Below, piece after piece: positions 23,025 through 34,098 of a stretch of 64,000 nt of DNA. The notes under the pieces are model-generated. The model was not told the origin of the DNA, made no database searches, and worked only from the letters and a program-made list of their open reading frames with translations. Every line of letters starts with the position of its first letter. Position 1 is the stretch's first letter. Origin of the DNA: Amoebophrya sp. A120 (lineage: Eukaryota > Sar > Dinophyceae > Syndiniales > Amoebophryaceae); contig CAJINV010000007.1 of assembly GCA_905178155.1 (NCBI GenBank), forward strand, positions 2,585,151-2,649,150, written 5' to 3'. Made by a program: the position numbers and the translations under genes.

Positions 23025-25575
23025 TCATCCCGGCCCTTCCAAAGAACCTATCCCAACGTTCCCACAGTCCGCGCGGTTCTTCCAAAACACGCATGGGTCA
23101 AACGTCCCAGTCGCCTCGAGTGTCAGGCTGGCTTTTACCGCTTGTTGTACCTTTTTTGCATCCGAAGAGGTGATGTCGTCCGGTTTCCACCCGCAATGGC
23201 CGCTGCCGCCAGACGCGTTTCCCGGGCAATCCGTCGGATCTAGCTTGAACACCGTGCTGACCCAACTCACTGCCGCGACGTACTGCCCAATGGCGTAGGG
23301 GTGGATTCGATCGGAGAAACGCTTTTATTGATGCCGTTCTCTCGCATGTAGTCCCCGTCGGCTAGCTGTTTCTTCACAAAATCAGCTGCCGCCAGGGAAC
23401 TAGTCGCTTGCTCCCCTAGTACTTCAGTTTCTTTCACATGTTGCGTCCAAAAGCTCCGATCCATCACGTCGTCACAGTCATTTTCCAAAGCGGCAAAACC
23501 CCGGGCAAACGCCATGCTCAACCCAACCGGCGCGACAATCGCGGCGCCGTGGTCCAGCCCGTGCAGGTAGCCGCGCGCGAGACTGTACTGGAAACAAGTC
23601 AAACCCTTGGACGCGGCTGCCGCGTATTCCCCGCTTGGGTAGAGACGGCAGTTGTCGTTTGGCACGTAGGTTCGCCAACAGTATTTCGATCCCGGACACC
23701 CGCTAAATTCGTTCCCGCTGATGCTGCTCATATCGTTGGGGGAAAAAACCATGTGCATGACGATTTGCGCCTTCGGGTTTTGGTTTTTGTACAGCTCGAC
23801 GGAGGGCATTAAAAAGTCGTTCGCCAGTGTGGCGTAGCCCCCCAACGCGCTGTGATCTTGCAGGCTTATCAAGTCGTACCCGGATTCCTGCTGCTTCAAG
23901 CCCTTCTGGCAACACGCAAGCGGGCCGGCACCGTCCATATTTTTCCAGAAATTGTCCTCCAAATCGGAATGGCATTTGCAGCTGTAGCTATCGGGGCGAT
24001 TCGTGTCTTCCTTGCTATCCAGAATGGCGGGTAGGTGCATTCGCACCTGACACCCCCCGATGGTGTCTTCATCGGTTTCGATCCGGATCCCAAACGAGCT
24101 CGCGAACTCGTACACATACCGAGGAAAATTTGTCGAATAATCGTTGAAGCTGTGGCCGTATGTCAAACTGTTCCCGACGAACAGAACCCGGACTTTGCGC
24201 TTTTCGTCTGGACTACAACAAACTTTGTTGCACCCCGACTCCCATGTGCCGAAGACACAGGCTGCGTCGGGAAGGAATTTTTCGCCTGCAGCGCATTTTT
24301 TATTTTCCGTCGAGCCATCAAATCGATTTCCACACAGCGCGTTGCTGTAGCACAGCCCCGAAATCCACCCGTTTTTGCTGTGTGTTACTCGTTCGATGCT
24401 GCAAGAAGAAGTTGTAGAAGAACCCGAGCTAGCAGTACCCTCGACTTCACCTTTGAAGCCGCGAAGCAATCTGCAGTTTTTGTTAGTGTGGTAACTGTAC
24501 GCCTCGCAGCCCGCAGTCACACTGCAACTGGCCCGACAGGTGTTCGCGTCTTCCACGCCACTGATGTCTCGCACCCAACAGGCATTTCTCGCATCATCTT
24601 CTGGCTGTAGTTCTTGACCATTCGTTGTAATCCTGTACTCCGTGTTGTCATCTTTCGCCAGATTCGATTCTTTGCAATACGCAAGCTCGCTATTTCCTTG
24701 TTGCGCAGTCGGGTGCGGATTCTTCACTGCGCAAAGATAGCCCTTTTCCCCGGCCACGTGCGTCAGTTTCTTCGAGTGGTGCTCGCATTTGCTGGCTTTG
24801 AAATTGAATTCGTAAGCGAGACACGTGGATTTTTCTCCGCAGCTACGCTCGCAGGCTTCTTGACTTTTGTCCGCTGTCACGTCGAACTGCCCCAGATTCT
24901 TCTCCGTCCCGAGAGCGCGGCACTTCATCCGGTATTTGCGCAGCCAGGGGGCGGCAGTCGTGGTGGAGGTAGTTGCGCCAGGAGAAGTATTTGGATTCGC
25001 ATTTTCATTCTCCACACTCACCCCCTGTGTCATCGCTGGCGCGTCGGTTTTTGCAGCCGATGCTGGTACTAGTGTCATCGCTGGCGCGTCGGTTTTTGCA
25101 GCTGATGCTGGTACTAGTGCTGAAGATAATGGATACGCCACTGCAGGGTCGCGCGTGTCCTCAACGCAGTGCGTCTGGTGCTGCGCTTTTGTTTCTTGTT
25201 TTCCCAGTTCCAAGAAGTTCAGCTTCTTCTTCACAACTTTCCTTCTCGTTTTCGTATTCCCCTGTCTGTTTCGTTCGAGGAGGCTCCTCGCGCCGTTTGT
25301 TTTTGTTGACAAAGTGGCAGCAGTACTACTACTCTTCTTCGTCCCCGGGAGCACTTGGACTTCTTCCGCAGCTTCATCCGGAAGTGAGAGTGATTCGTTT
25401 TGTTCCTGCTGTTGCGGTCGCAATAGCTGGCGCGCACCATCACGACGAGACAAAATTGGACCCGCACGGTTTTCAACACCGTCGAGATGATGAGATTCAG
25501 AGCGAGAGCGCAAGTCTTCCTGGTTCGTGTTTATTTCGAGTTTCTCCGCTTGCAATAATGCCGTTTCAGGTTCAG
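23025..25575 (-). CDS. PAN/apple-domain plus SGNH-hydrolase-like protein, frameshifted near its C-terminus and lacking a visible first exon
   Basis: The long frame (23267-25575) probably begins after an acceptor (TTCTACAG) at 25576, because no in-frame ATG opens it; a signal-peptide exon may lie upstream. After a disordered part with a 15-residue tandem repeat come two Cys-rich PAN/apple-like modules (about 231-295 and 345-405 of the frame). An SGNH-type hydrolase domain follows, starting RVLFVGNSLTYG with the nucleophile Ser at about 481. Such domains hydrolyse ester bonds, often on carbohydrates, and PAN modules bind proteins or sugars, so an extracellular role is inferred. The catalytic DxxH motif (SDRIHPYAIG) is not in this frame. 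It lies in another frame directly downstream, which continues to a stop at 23025. A one-base deletion at the T-run near 23317-23319 would explain it, either as assembly error or true mutation. Confidence 0.65.
25028..25117 (-). repeat. Two tandem copies of a 45-bp coding repeat
   Basis: Within the SGNH-hydrolase gene the peptide LVPASAAKTDAPAMT occurs twice in direct succession. At the DNA level the two 45-base units (25073-25117 and 25028-25072) are almost identical, which points to a recent duplication in a disordered linker. Confidence 0.85.
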
Positions 25576-25632
25576 CTGTAGAATAAGCACAAGTAGAAAA
25601 ATCTCCTACCAAATATAGCCGCCGGGGCGGGG

Positions 25633-26335
25633 GTAGTGAGGTCGTGGGCGTTTTTTTTCCGACAGCCGCCTTGGCCGCGGCTTTGCTTTTTCTGGGCTCG
25701 CCATACCGCCGTGAGTAACGTTATGCCGCACGGTATGGCGGTCACTTGAGAAACGTCGCGAATTTTGGCACATTTCCAAAATTCCTTTCCGAAAGCGAGC
25801 CCCCATGCTATGGGGCCGATCCGGGCGCCACGGGGGGCGCCCAAAAAGCGAAGAAAAATCGGGCCCGTAGCATGCGGGTTGGCTTTGCGCGTCTGGCGCG
25901 CTTTTTCTCTTTTGCGTTTTTATTTTTCACGCCGGCGCTTTTTGCAAAGCTCCCCAGGCTCTGAAACCGGCGAAAAGGCGGCCGCTTTCGCGGCCGCCCA
26001 AAATGCTTCGAAATCGCGGCCGTGCCATGCTGTTCCGCTGTTCTGATTTTGGGCGCGTTTTCTGCGCGCCTCTTTTTGGGCGCCCCAAATCGCCAGAAAC
26101 TAAGGCGGTGGGGTCCTCAGAAGGGCGCCCCTTTTGCCGGCTCCCCTGCGTCGTTTTATCAAGTGCGAATCGATAGTTTTCGACTGGGCTTGTTTGATAT
26201 CAAAGCCCCGCCCGCTTGATAATTGAAAATTTTTTATGTCAAAAAACGCTTTCGGCCGCTTGAAAACTGCCGGTCGTTTTGCTGGCTGGGTGTCAAAAAA
26301 ACTCCCCGGTTAGAACCGTTCGGTGACCTCACTAC
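25633..26335. repeat. GC-rich block bounded by short inverted repeats
   Basis: Composition changes sharply here, with many GGGCGCC, GCGGCCGC and CGCGCG words and no coding signal. The 11-mer GTAGTGAGGTC at 25633-25643 recurs inverted at 26325-26335, close to both edges of the block. Because the first visible exon of the SGNH gene begins at 25575 behind an acceptor, the block could lie in that gene's first intron, as the 16.9-18.7 kb element lies in an intron. The ends do not match those of that element. Confidence 0.45.
25700..25741. repeat. Hairpin with 10-bp stem
   Basis: CGCCATACCG at 25700-25709 pairs with CGGTATGGCG at 25732-25741 around a 22-base loop. It lies inside the GC-rich block, and its role is unknown. 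Confidence 0.7.
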
Positions 26336-27453
26336 ATACAAGATAGCAGTACCAAAAGAAAACTCTTATCGCTCTAAAAAAATAAGAGTGAAAAGAAGTT
26401 AAAGTGGCTTCTGGTTCTGCTCGAGCTCGCGGGTCGCAGTCGCTTCGCATATTGTGCGGGAAAAAATCCTTTGAGGTGCGCACAATGATGTCTTTCTTTC
26501 CCATCAAAACCGAAAATCAAAATAGTACTAATTCTAGGAATTACGACAAATAAGTGGGCCTGCTGTCACTCTTCCTGTGTCTTTATGAGTCCGGAATGAC
26601 CACGGATGGACGGAGAACGACATCAGGATAAAAAGAAACCTACCGCATTTGGAGAGAAAAAAAACTACGATGAATGGATGGAATTTAACTAAAAATTGCC
26701 CTCCTTTACCTTTTCGCAAAGGAGAGAACGACAACACCAGGTACGATTTCATGATATTTCGCCAAGACTACACAAATACACGAGGACGAAGTACGACTGA
26801 AGTACGACGCGACGAAATCAACAGATGAAGGCTGGAACGACCGCAAATGAAACGAAAAAACGATCCGGCTTTCTATCACAACAAGGAAGTGCGGCTGCAG
26901 GGACGATGTGTGAAATCAATCATATGATTGAAGCAAAAGGCTCAAATTTATTCATGCGCCTCGAAATCAATGGGCCCGCGTGCACGAATCGGTATGGATA
27001 TGACTTTCTTATCGTGTTGCACCCGCTGTGTCAGTGCCAACATGCGTACATTTGCAATAGGATTCTACCCATCACTTTGCATAGTGATAGGGATAGCATT
27101 GCTTGATGGGAAAAAAATCTGCTTCTGTAGCAGTCTTGTGCTTCGCAACAAGAATTTATCATAGTCGTCCACTTTTTAACTTCACACAGACGAGAGTGGA
27201 ATATCAGCGTACTACGATCAATAGGAATAGCGTTCGTGCAACTACACGAACTTCGACTTTCAGCTTCATACAAGCTGAGGAAGCGTCAGTGTCAGTCGAT
27301 CTCGATACATGATTTTTTCAACAGCAAAAAAAGTTCTAGTCAGAGCTTTACACACTTGTGCTTTTTCATCATTTGCTTTTGCATTCCAACGAAGAACCCA
27401 GTCTCGAATAAGTTTGTTATTGTTTCGCCTCCTGTAGAACGAGGACCCCCCTA
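26336..27453. other. Spacer downstream of the dynamin-related gene
   Basis: About 1.1 kb without a supported gene. It may hold the missing 5' exon of the SGNH-hydrolase gene (a minus-strand frame with an ATG sits near 26507), but no signal-peptide-like sequence could be joined with confidence. Confidence 0.4.
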
Positions 27454-30400
27454 CTATCCCCGGAGCTTGTCCTGCATCCTGGCCACGTGCTGCAAGCTCG
27501 TCCGCAACCCCTCAATCTGCGTTTCCAAGTCCTCCGCACGGCGTTTGACGTCCGGATCCGGGTCTACGAGTTTCGAAAAGTCACACTCGATGATCAAGCG
27601 GGAGGAAAATTGGTCGTTCAAAGCATCTTTAAAACCTTGGTACAGGTAGTGATTGAACTGGAACTCGAGCGTTACCAAGTTGAACTCCATCAAGGCCGCG
27701 ATGTACTCGAAGGACCGCTGGAGAATCTCCCCGGTCTCGGTTTTGGTGATCATAGCGGTTCTCTTGTCCGACAGGAACTCCTTCCGCGTTTGCGCACGCT
27801 GCAGGTTCTCCTGCTGCAGAAACTTCTTGGCTTCCTGATAGGAGTTGCGATTTGATTATAACGTACTGGTGAAATTTTAATTTTATTCAAACGACGTGGC
27901 GCAACAGGTTTCTACGAGTACGACCTGCAAGAAGACCTTCTGGAAGAAGTACTTATACTTAATCTGCAAAAATAAAAAAGGCGCAGCGCTGCATGATCTG
28001 TTTATACCAATCTGTTCTTCTTCTACCTCGAAATTTTTCTTTTGGTCTTTCAGAAGCCCCCACGATGAACTCGAAAACAAGTAATTCCAATTATACCGCC
28101 CCCGATCCGCTGAACAAGGCCGACACCTTGTTCGTCATTTGCTCCAGCCAAACCGGCTCCCTATCCTTTTTCTTCTTCGCTTTCGTGTCCTGTTTTTCCA
28201 CGTACTTCTGCAGTTTCACGTCCCAAACGTACAGTTTTTCCTCCTCCTTTTCGTTTCCGCCCAGCGCCTCCTCGCCCATGCTGGTCGACGTGACAAACGT
28301 GGGCAAATTCGGGTTCACCGTGGTGTACATGGGTTCCAGAGAGCACTGCGTCTTCTCCGTCGCCGCCTGCATCAGCTTCCACAGCATCGTGTCAAACTCC
28401 TTCCGTAAGAAATTTTCAACCGTCGCGGGCAGTAATTGAAAGGTCGCGGAAAATTCCTCCCCCTTCCGGATGTCGTCTAGCGCGAGAGAGAACAGCCTGC
28501 GGAAAATGCTTCCCACGTGCTTCACGAAGAAGTTGATCCCCGGGTGGGTGACCTGCTTCACGCAGTGCTTGATGATTTCCACGATCGCCCGCTCCCAGTT
28601 CTCCCGCTGCAGCCCCCCCTGCAGGTACCCGGTCGCCATCGGAACGTACTGCTTCAGCTTGTGCGGCTCCGGCATTTGGTCAATCATGTTGCAGCGAAAA
28701 AACTGCACCGCCCGCTGGTACTGCTTCCCCCCGAGGAACGGCTGCTCCGGCTGGACCTGCTCCGGGTACTCCCCCGTCTCCTCCGCGGCCTTCGCAATAA
28801 AGTCCCGCCACCGGTTTTCCTCCTCGGTTAAGTGGTTCAACTCCCGGCTGGCCCAGTCCGACTGGTCTTCTTCGATGATCTCGTCCTCGAGGGTTTGCAG
28901 CTTGTCCGGAAACTTCATGGCGATTTCCAGAGACCCGTCAAGGTACGTGAAGATGCGATCCGTTAATTTGTGCAAGACCTGCGCGACAATCAACCGCAAC
29001 TCCTGCGGGTCGTTGTATTTCTCCCGTTCCCGCAATAACTTATGCTCCGTTTCGCAGTGCTTCAGCTGCTTCCGGATCTCCGTCAACACCTCGGGCAGTC
29101 TTTTCGCGGTATCGGCCAACATCTGCTCCCGTAATTCATTCACCCCCGACCGGAACCCCATCTTCTCCTTGTAGCAAGGCAGCAATTCCTCGTCCTCCGG
29201 GTGCGTGTCGAAATAGTTTCGGTGTTGACAGACCCAGTTGTGGAACTCCTCGCTTTCGTGCTGATCCGCTTTACTCAGTAACTCCTGCCGCTGCTTGAAC
29301 ATTTCGTCTGGATCCAACTTTTCCGTCGGCAGGGTGGGCGTGATGACCATGAAGGGCACGACGCCGTTGTCACGGAACTCCTGGAAAAACGCGTTCGCTT
29401 TGCTCCCGGTCCGGCTGTCGCCGAGACGCATATCGAATTTGGTCATGAAAAAAGTCGCTTTGTCCACCCAATTCTCCCGACCGCACATGGTTTGGTCGAT
29501 GAAATCCACGATCGGGTTGGTCGCGAACTCCTTCGGCTCTAGTAACACGCACATCCGGGAATTCGGTTTGTTCATCTCCGCCTTCAAAATGCCCTTGATG
29601 TCGTCGCGGTTGTCGATCCCCTTCGATTTGTTCGAAATGATACCGGGCAAATCCACGAACCGCATGTTCTGCACGTTTTTGCTGCGGACGATCAGGAATA
29701 AAGAATCTTTCGAAAACTTCTCCGCCTGGGCGAGCGCGAAGTTGTGCGCGGTGACCGCACGAAACACGTCCTCGACGGAAAGTTTCACGCCGTTGGACCC
29801 TGGTTGCTTGCACCCGGAAAGCTCGCACACGGGCTCGATGGCGTTTGCGTCGTGGATGCAGGTGATGTCCAGTGGGCAGCGGGTGCCGGTGCCCTCCTTC
29901 ACCACGTTGATAACCCGTTGGAGGAAGCGCTCGACGATGGTGGATTTCCCGGCGGACTGCATGCCGATTAGGATGAACGTCATGAACGGCGCGGGCTTTT
30001 TCAGTTTCTCCTGGTACACCTTGTTCACTTGCGCGACAAACTCAAGCAGTTCGTCCTCGTTGTTCGTCAGGTAGTGGAGAACACGAGCGTCATCTTCTTC
30101 GGATGTAGTACTGTTGAGGCCAGTACCATTTTGCGCTCCCGGTGAACCAGACACATTTTCGCCTTTCTCCAAGCGGCCAAGCAACCGGCGCAAGCGGCGG
30201 CCCTCCGCGCCGTGGGAGGAAGCGGCGAGAATGCGGGTCTTTTTCAGAAGCTGGGCTTGCTGCGGGTTCAAAGATGCTGCAGTGGAACAAGCATTTTTCG
30301 TTTCAGCGGCCTGCTTCTTGCCCTTGTCAGCCCCGGCAAAGCACTTCTGGCTTTTTTCCCTGTCAGATCCCAAATCGTCCTCGTCATCAGTGTCAGGAAT

Positions 30401-31291
30401 ACTCGGAGTGATCAGGTCAGGCGTTGGCGACCGCGTCGGGGCGTCAGCGCCCTTGTTTTCCACGCCTTGCTTCTCGGAGGAACAGGGGGCTGCTGTATTA
30501 GCGTCTTCCTTGGTCTTTGTATTAGCATGAAACAAGCCGCTCGCATCGATGGTTTTGCCAGTGGCGGGCGACGGAGGACCTCGGAACAAACCTCCTTGTT
30601 TTTCTTTTTTGTCAGCCGGCGGCTGCTGACAACCGCCCCCGAAGATGTTTTCTTGCTTGGCGGCGTCGGAGAAAAGTGAGCTCGCATTTCCGAACAGCCC
30701 GCCTCCAGCAGGCGCGCTTGATGGTGCAGCGCCTGTGGAGAAGAGACCACCACCAGTCGGCGCCGCGGCGCTACCGGTTCCGAACAAGAGACCACCCGAA
30801 GACATGGTGCTTTGCCCGAGCGCGCTGGCGCTTTTGCTCCTCCTGTGGTCCTCGTCGTAGGCTGACTCTTCCTTCTTCCGATGAGACGCGCTGGTGCGCT
30901 CGATGTAATATTTGTGTCTGTGCTCTTCGAAGCTAAGAAACGCAGGTGTGGAGCGGTCGCTGCCCCGCCACGGTGTGAAGATTTGCGGGTGGATCTGGTA
31001 GCGTTGAGTCTTTAGTTTGCCGTCAATGCTCTCCAAGACGCGGTCTTCGGAATCCTTGCACCTCAGCGTCCCGTTGATGCAATAGTCCGCTTCTGTGTGT
31101 TTCTCGTCGAACAAATAGAAATACGGGGACTCAGATCCTGTATTACTATTATGTTCCTGTTCGTACGCTCCGGGCGACGCAGTCTGTTCTTCTGCACGAC
31201 GCGGAGAGCGATTGCTCTTCTTCTTCTTTTTGCGTTCCGATACTTTTGCACTACTTGTGTTCCCGAAATAATTAGTATAGGCAGAGGACAT
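27454..31291 (-). CDS. Dynamin-related GTPase with N-terminal GLF/FG repeats
   Basis: Exons 28116-31291, 28027-28069, 27925-27963 and 27454-27834 join in phase to 1212 residues from the ATG at 31291; the first junction (donor GTTCAG) is the least certain. Residues 160-260 contain GLLFG, GGLFS, GGLFG, NIFGG, GGLFR and SGLFH, like GLFG nucleoporins. The GTPase domain follows: P-loop GMQSAGKST at 443-451, DLPG at 547-550 and TKFD at 617-620. A long helical middle region contains LEPMYTTVNPNLPTF, a dynamin stalk signature. The last exons (IKYKYFFQKVFL, then EYIAALMEFNLVTLEFQFNHYLYQGF) look like a GTPase effector domain. Dynamin-related proteins self-assemble to remodel membranes. The repeats suggest a nuclear-envelope or pore site, which is inference; the ciliate Drp6 is a known nuclear dynamin in alveolates. 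Confidence 0.85.
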
Positions 31292-32097
31292 GCCGCACTA
31301 GGATGATGGAGAGTTGTCAGGACAACTATGAGAAAAACGACTCACGCAAATGCAAATGTAGGTTGTACTTAGCAGGTAAATATAGATCCTGATCCTCCAC
31401 AATAGCAAAAAAAAAGTCATCAAATAAAACAAACTTTTTTGAATGTTTCGTATTTTGTCGCTGTGTATTCGCTGGATTTGGAGCGAGCTTCCTTGTGTCA
31501 TCGAGTGTTCATTTTCATTTATCATTAGCGGGCGGCTCCTGCACGCAATCGCCATGTTCCAACGCACCGTCACGAGATACGGAACATGAGAAAGGAAAAG
31601 ATCTTCATCTGCCAGATCTAGTTCACCAGGCAGCAACATGTTTCTTTTGTTCGTATGTGTTCGGATCCACCACCTTTTGTGACGCACCCGACAGACTCAG
31701 GATTGTGAACATGGATCTAATCCGCATCCCTTAGAGAGACAGAGACTCAACAAGAGGCGTGAAAAACTTTGCTTCGCCGCAAACCCGAATAAAAATAGAG
31801 AGATCCTCCAGATCGTTGACAAAAAGAATACCGAATCCGGAACTCTGGAAGAGTAGATCGAGATGATCGCTGTACTAGTGGAAACAAAAGCATGCACTTC
31901 AATTGAAGGATGCAACGTGGTTATTTTAGACTTGGAAAGCAAGAGGCCACGGGGGAACACTGCTGATACGTCGCCGAAACTTGTTTTCTATTTTTTCTGC
32001 TCTCGCGTGGGCGGAGCCCCAATTTGTTAGGAGACGCAATAGAGTGCAGTGCCTGTCGTAGTCGCGAAGAAAGCTCAAAACAGAGAGAGTTTCGGCA
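31292..32097. other. Spacer between the dynamin-related gene and ALKBH4
   Basis: No gene is supported in about 0.8 kb. Minus-strand frames at 31298-31687 and 31697-31960 show no family resemblance. Confidence 0.45.
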
Positions 32098-34098
32098 TCA
32101 CGCTCCTCCTCGAGTAACGCTGTGTGAAAATCCAAGTTCCGGGCGGTGAGACTCCCGCAGCTTTGCCAAGCTGTTGCGACACAGCTCCTGATCCTCGGCG
32201 GTACATTCCGTCGCCAGGTGCGTGCAGAGTTGCCCTTGCTCCAGCTGCGAAAATCCACTACTGAGTTCACGCACAGTCAGGCTCACGCGCCCTTCGGTCC
32301 CGTAAGTGTCCGGAAGGATCGCGTGCTCCCAGGTGTGCCGGGCCGCTCCGGCAAACACCAGCAACGACCTGCGCGGAAGCGGCACGTCGATGCGGACTCC
32401 AGGATCATCGTCTTCCTCGACCTTGTGGTGCTCTTGGTCTATGTGTACTTCTTCGGTTTCATCTTCACAGTCGCCCCACCGAAATCCGGGCGGAGAAAAG
32501 AAGGAAAGCACCGCGTCAGCCTGGAGGTTCAAGTCCAAGATTCTGTCGCCCCAAATCCAAGTGTGATCGATATGCGGGTCAAAATTCGCTTTGTCCTTCG
32601 CTTCGTATCGCTGAAAAAACCATCCCGCCGGGTTGAGCGGAAGCTCCGCCAGCTGCGCTAGGGTCGGGTGCGCAGCAGGTGCAGCTTGCTCGTCCGACGA
32701 GCACGGCTCCTGCTGCTGTTCTCCACGATCTGCTCCGGTCAGCGCGCCTGCCTTCGCTGGGTCTTGCGGTAGAAGCGGCTTCCCGTCTGACATCCCGGTG
32801 AGTGATGCGACGAGGGCAGCCCAGGTGGAAACGCCATCTGGATCTGATGTAGGACTACGAGCAGGCGATGACGCTGCTTTATTTTCGGTCGTTGATGCAA
32901 CGCAACTGGTTTGGTTGTTCGCCTCAAGTTGAACTTGTTCTTTGCCAAGTTTCTCCTCCTGTGCTTTAGCATCGGCCTGGCGCCAACAAGTGCTGCTTGA
33001 AGAAGTAGGGCTAGAGGATGGACTATGGCTGCAATTCGCCGCCCCATAAATGCGGCAAAATTCTCTCACTTTCGTCAGCGCCTGCGTGTCGCGAAGACGT
33101 TCCGGCGTGCACCTGAAGCCCTTCAGCTGAAATTTTTGCTGCTTGTAATTGATTTTGGGCCCGAAGTCGCACTTCTGGCGCCCGGACTGCGACCGTGTCC
33201 ATATCAGAGGCGCAACCGTGCACGACTCCTCGTCGGCAAGTTCCACATCGCGCCGCTCGAGAGGCACTACACCAGCAGCAGGATTTCGGGCGTTTCTTTC
33301 AGTTGTTGGCTTTGCTGCTGGCATCCCGCGACGACCAGAGTTTATGTTTGATGCCGGGCCAGGTTTTGCCACAGCTGTTAGGTTGTAAGTATTGTCAAAT
33401 TGAACGTTTGGGCCCGACAACATGACGTGCAGAAGTTCGCTCTCCTCCTCGGAGGTTAAGAAGTCGGGGATCATCTGGAAACAGTCGTCCAACCCCAAGC
33501 TGCGCAGCGAGCAGGTGAAATAATCGCCAGCTTGGACGACTTGCTTGTTGTCGCCCTCGCGAAGAGGGCGAGCTTCTTCATCGACTTCTAGAGCATCTTC
33601 AGAATCTGAAGAACGACCGCCACTTTTACGAGCGCTTGCTGCGGTGCTTATTGTGGATCTACAACTTTCGCTCCGTGGAATGGTTGCTCGACGGCGTGGG
33701 TTCACAACATCTTCACATGCAAACCGTACGAGAAAGGAACCGTCCGCGGTTTGCTCGAGCCGCCCAACCCGCCGGTGCCGCCGGCTCGGTTGTGCTGCCT
33801 GCCACCGCTCTGTGTCAGTTTCTGCCTGGTCTTTAATACGCTTGCTGCTTTTCTCGCCAGACTCAACATCGGCGGTGTGGTTTATAGAGGCGCCACTATT
33901 ATGTGGTGGACTTCTGATGTCTGTTTCACCTTCCAGAAGCAATCTTGGTGCCAGCATTCCGTGCAAAGCGCGAAACTCGGGCGCCTCACAATGCGCACAA
34001 TACCGTATTCCGGTGCACACACAACGCTTTTCCATCATTCTTTTTGATGTTCTGGTTTTCGTTTCGGTTTGTTTGCCAATTAGACTACTGCTACTCAT
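32098..34098 (-). CDS. ALKBH4: ALKBH4-type 2-oxoglutarate/Fe(II) dioxygenase
   Basis: A single exon encodes 666 residues from the ATG at 34098. The N-terminal Cys cluster CVCTGIRYCAHCE (Cys 26, 28, 34, 37) is diagnostic of ALKBH4. The AlkB fold follows: LDDCFQMIPDFLTSEEE near 205-220, the iron ligands HID at 509-511 in NFDPHIDHTWIWGDRI, LNLQADAVLSFFSPP, a distal His around 588-592, and the 2-oxoglutarate-binding RVSLTVREL around 604-612. ALKBH4 demethylates actin lysine and has been linked to DNA N6-methyladenine. The protein is about twice the animal length because of disordered inserts at 130-190, 240-300 and 355-480, and an acidic insert at 544-567 inside the jelly roll. All visible catalytic residues are kept, so it is likely active. 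Confidence 0.9.
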   Translation of the reverse strand: MSSSSLIGKQTETKTRTSKRMMEKRCVCTGIRYCAHCEAPEFRALHGMLAPRLLLEGETDIRSPPHNSGASINHTADVESGEKSSKRIKDQAETDTERWQAAQPSRRHRRVGRLEQTADGSFLVRFACEDVVNPRRRATIPRSESCRSTISTAASARKSGGRSSDSEDALEVDEEARPLREGDNKQVVQAGDYFTCSLRSLGLDDCFQMIPDFLTSEEESELLHVMLSGPNVQFDNTYNLTAVAKPGPASNINSGRRGMPAAKPTTERNARNPAAGVVPLERRDVELADEESCTVAPLIWTRSQSGRQKCDFGPKINYKQQKFQLKGFRCTPERLRDTQALTKVREFCRIYGAANCSHSPSSSPTSSSSTCWRQADAKAQEEKLGKEQVQLEANNQTSCVASTTENKAASSPARSPTSDPDGVSTWAALVASLTGMSDGKPLLPQDPAKAGALTGADRGEQQQEPCSSDEQAAPAAHPTLAQLAELPLNPAGWFFQRYEAKDKANFDPHIDHTWIWGDRILDLNLQADAVLSFFSPPGFRWGDCEDETEEVHIDQEHHKVEEDDDPGVRIDVPLPRRSLLVFAGAARHTWEHAILPDTYGTEGRVSLTVRELSSGFSQLEQGQLCTHLATECTAEDQELCRNSLAKLRESHRPELGFSHSVTRGGA

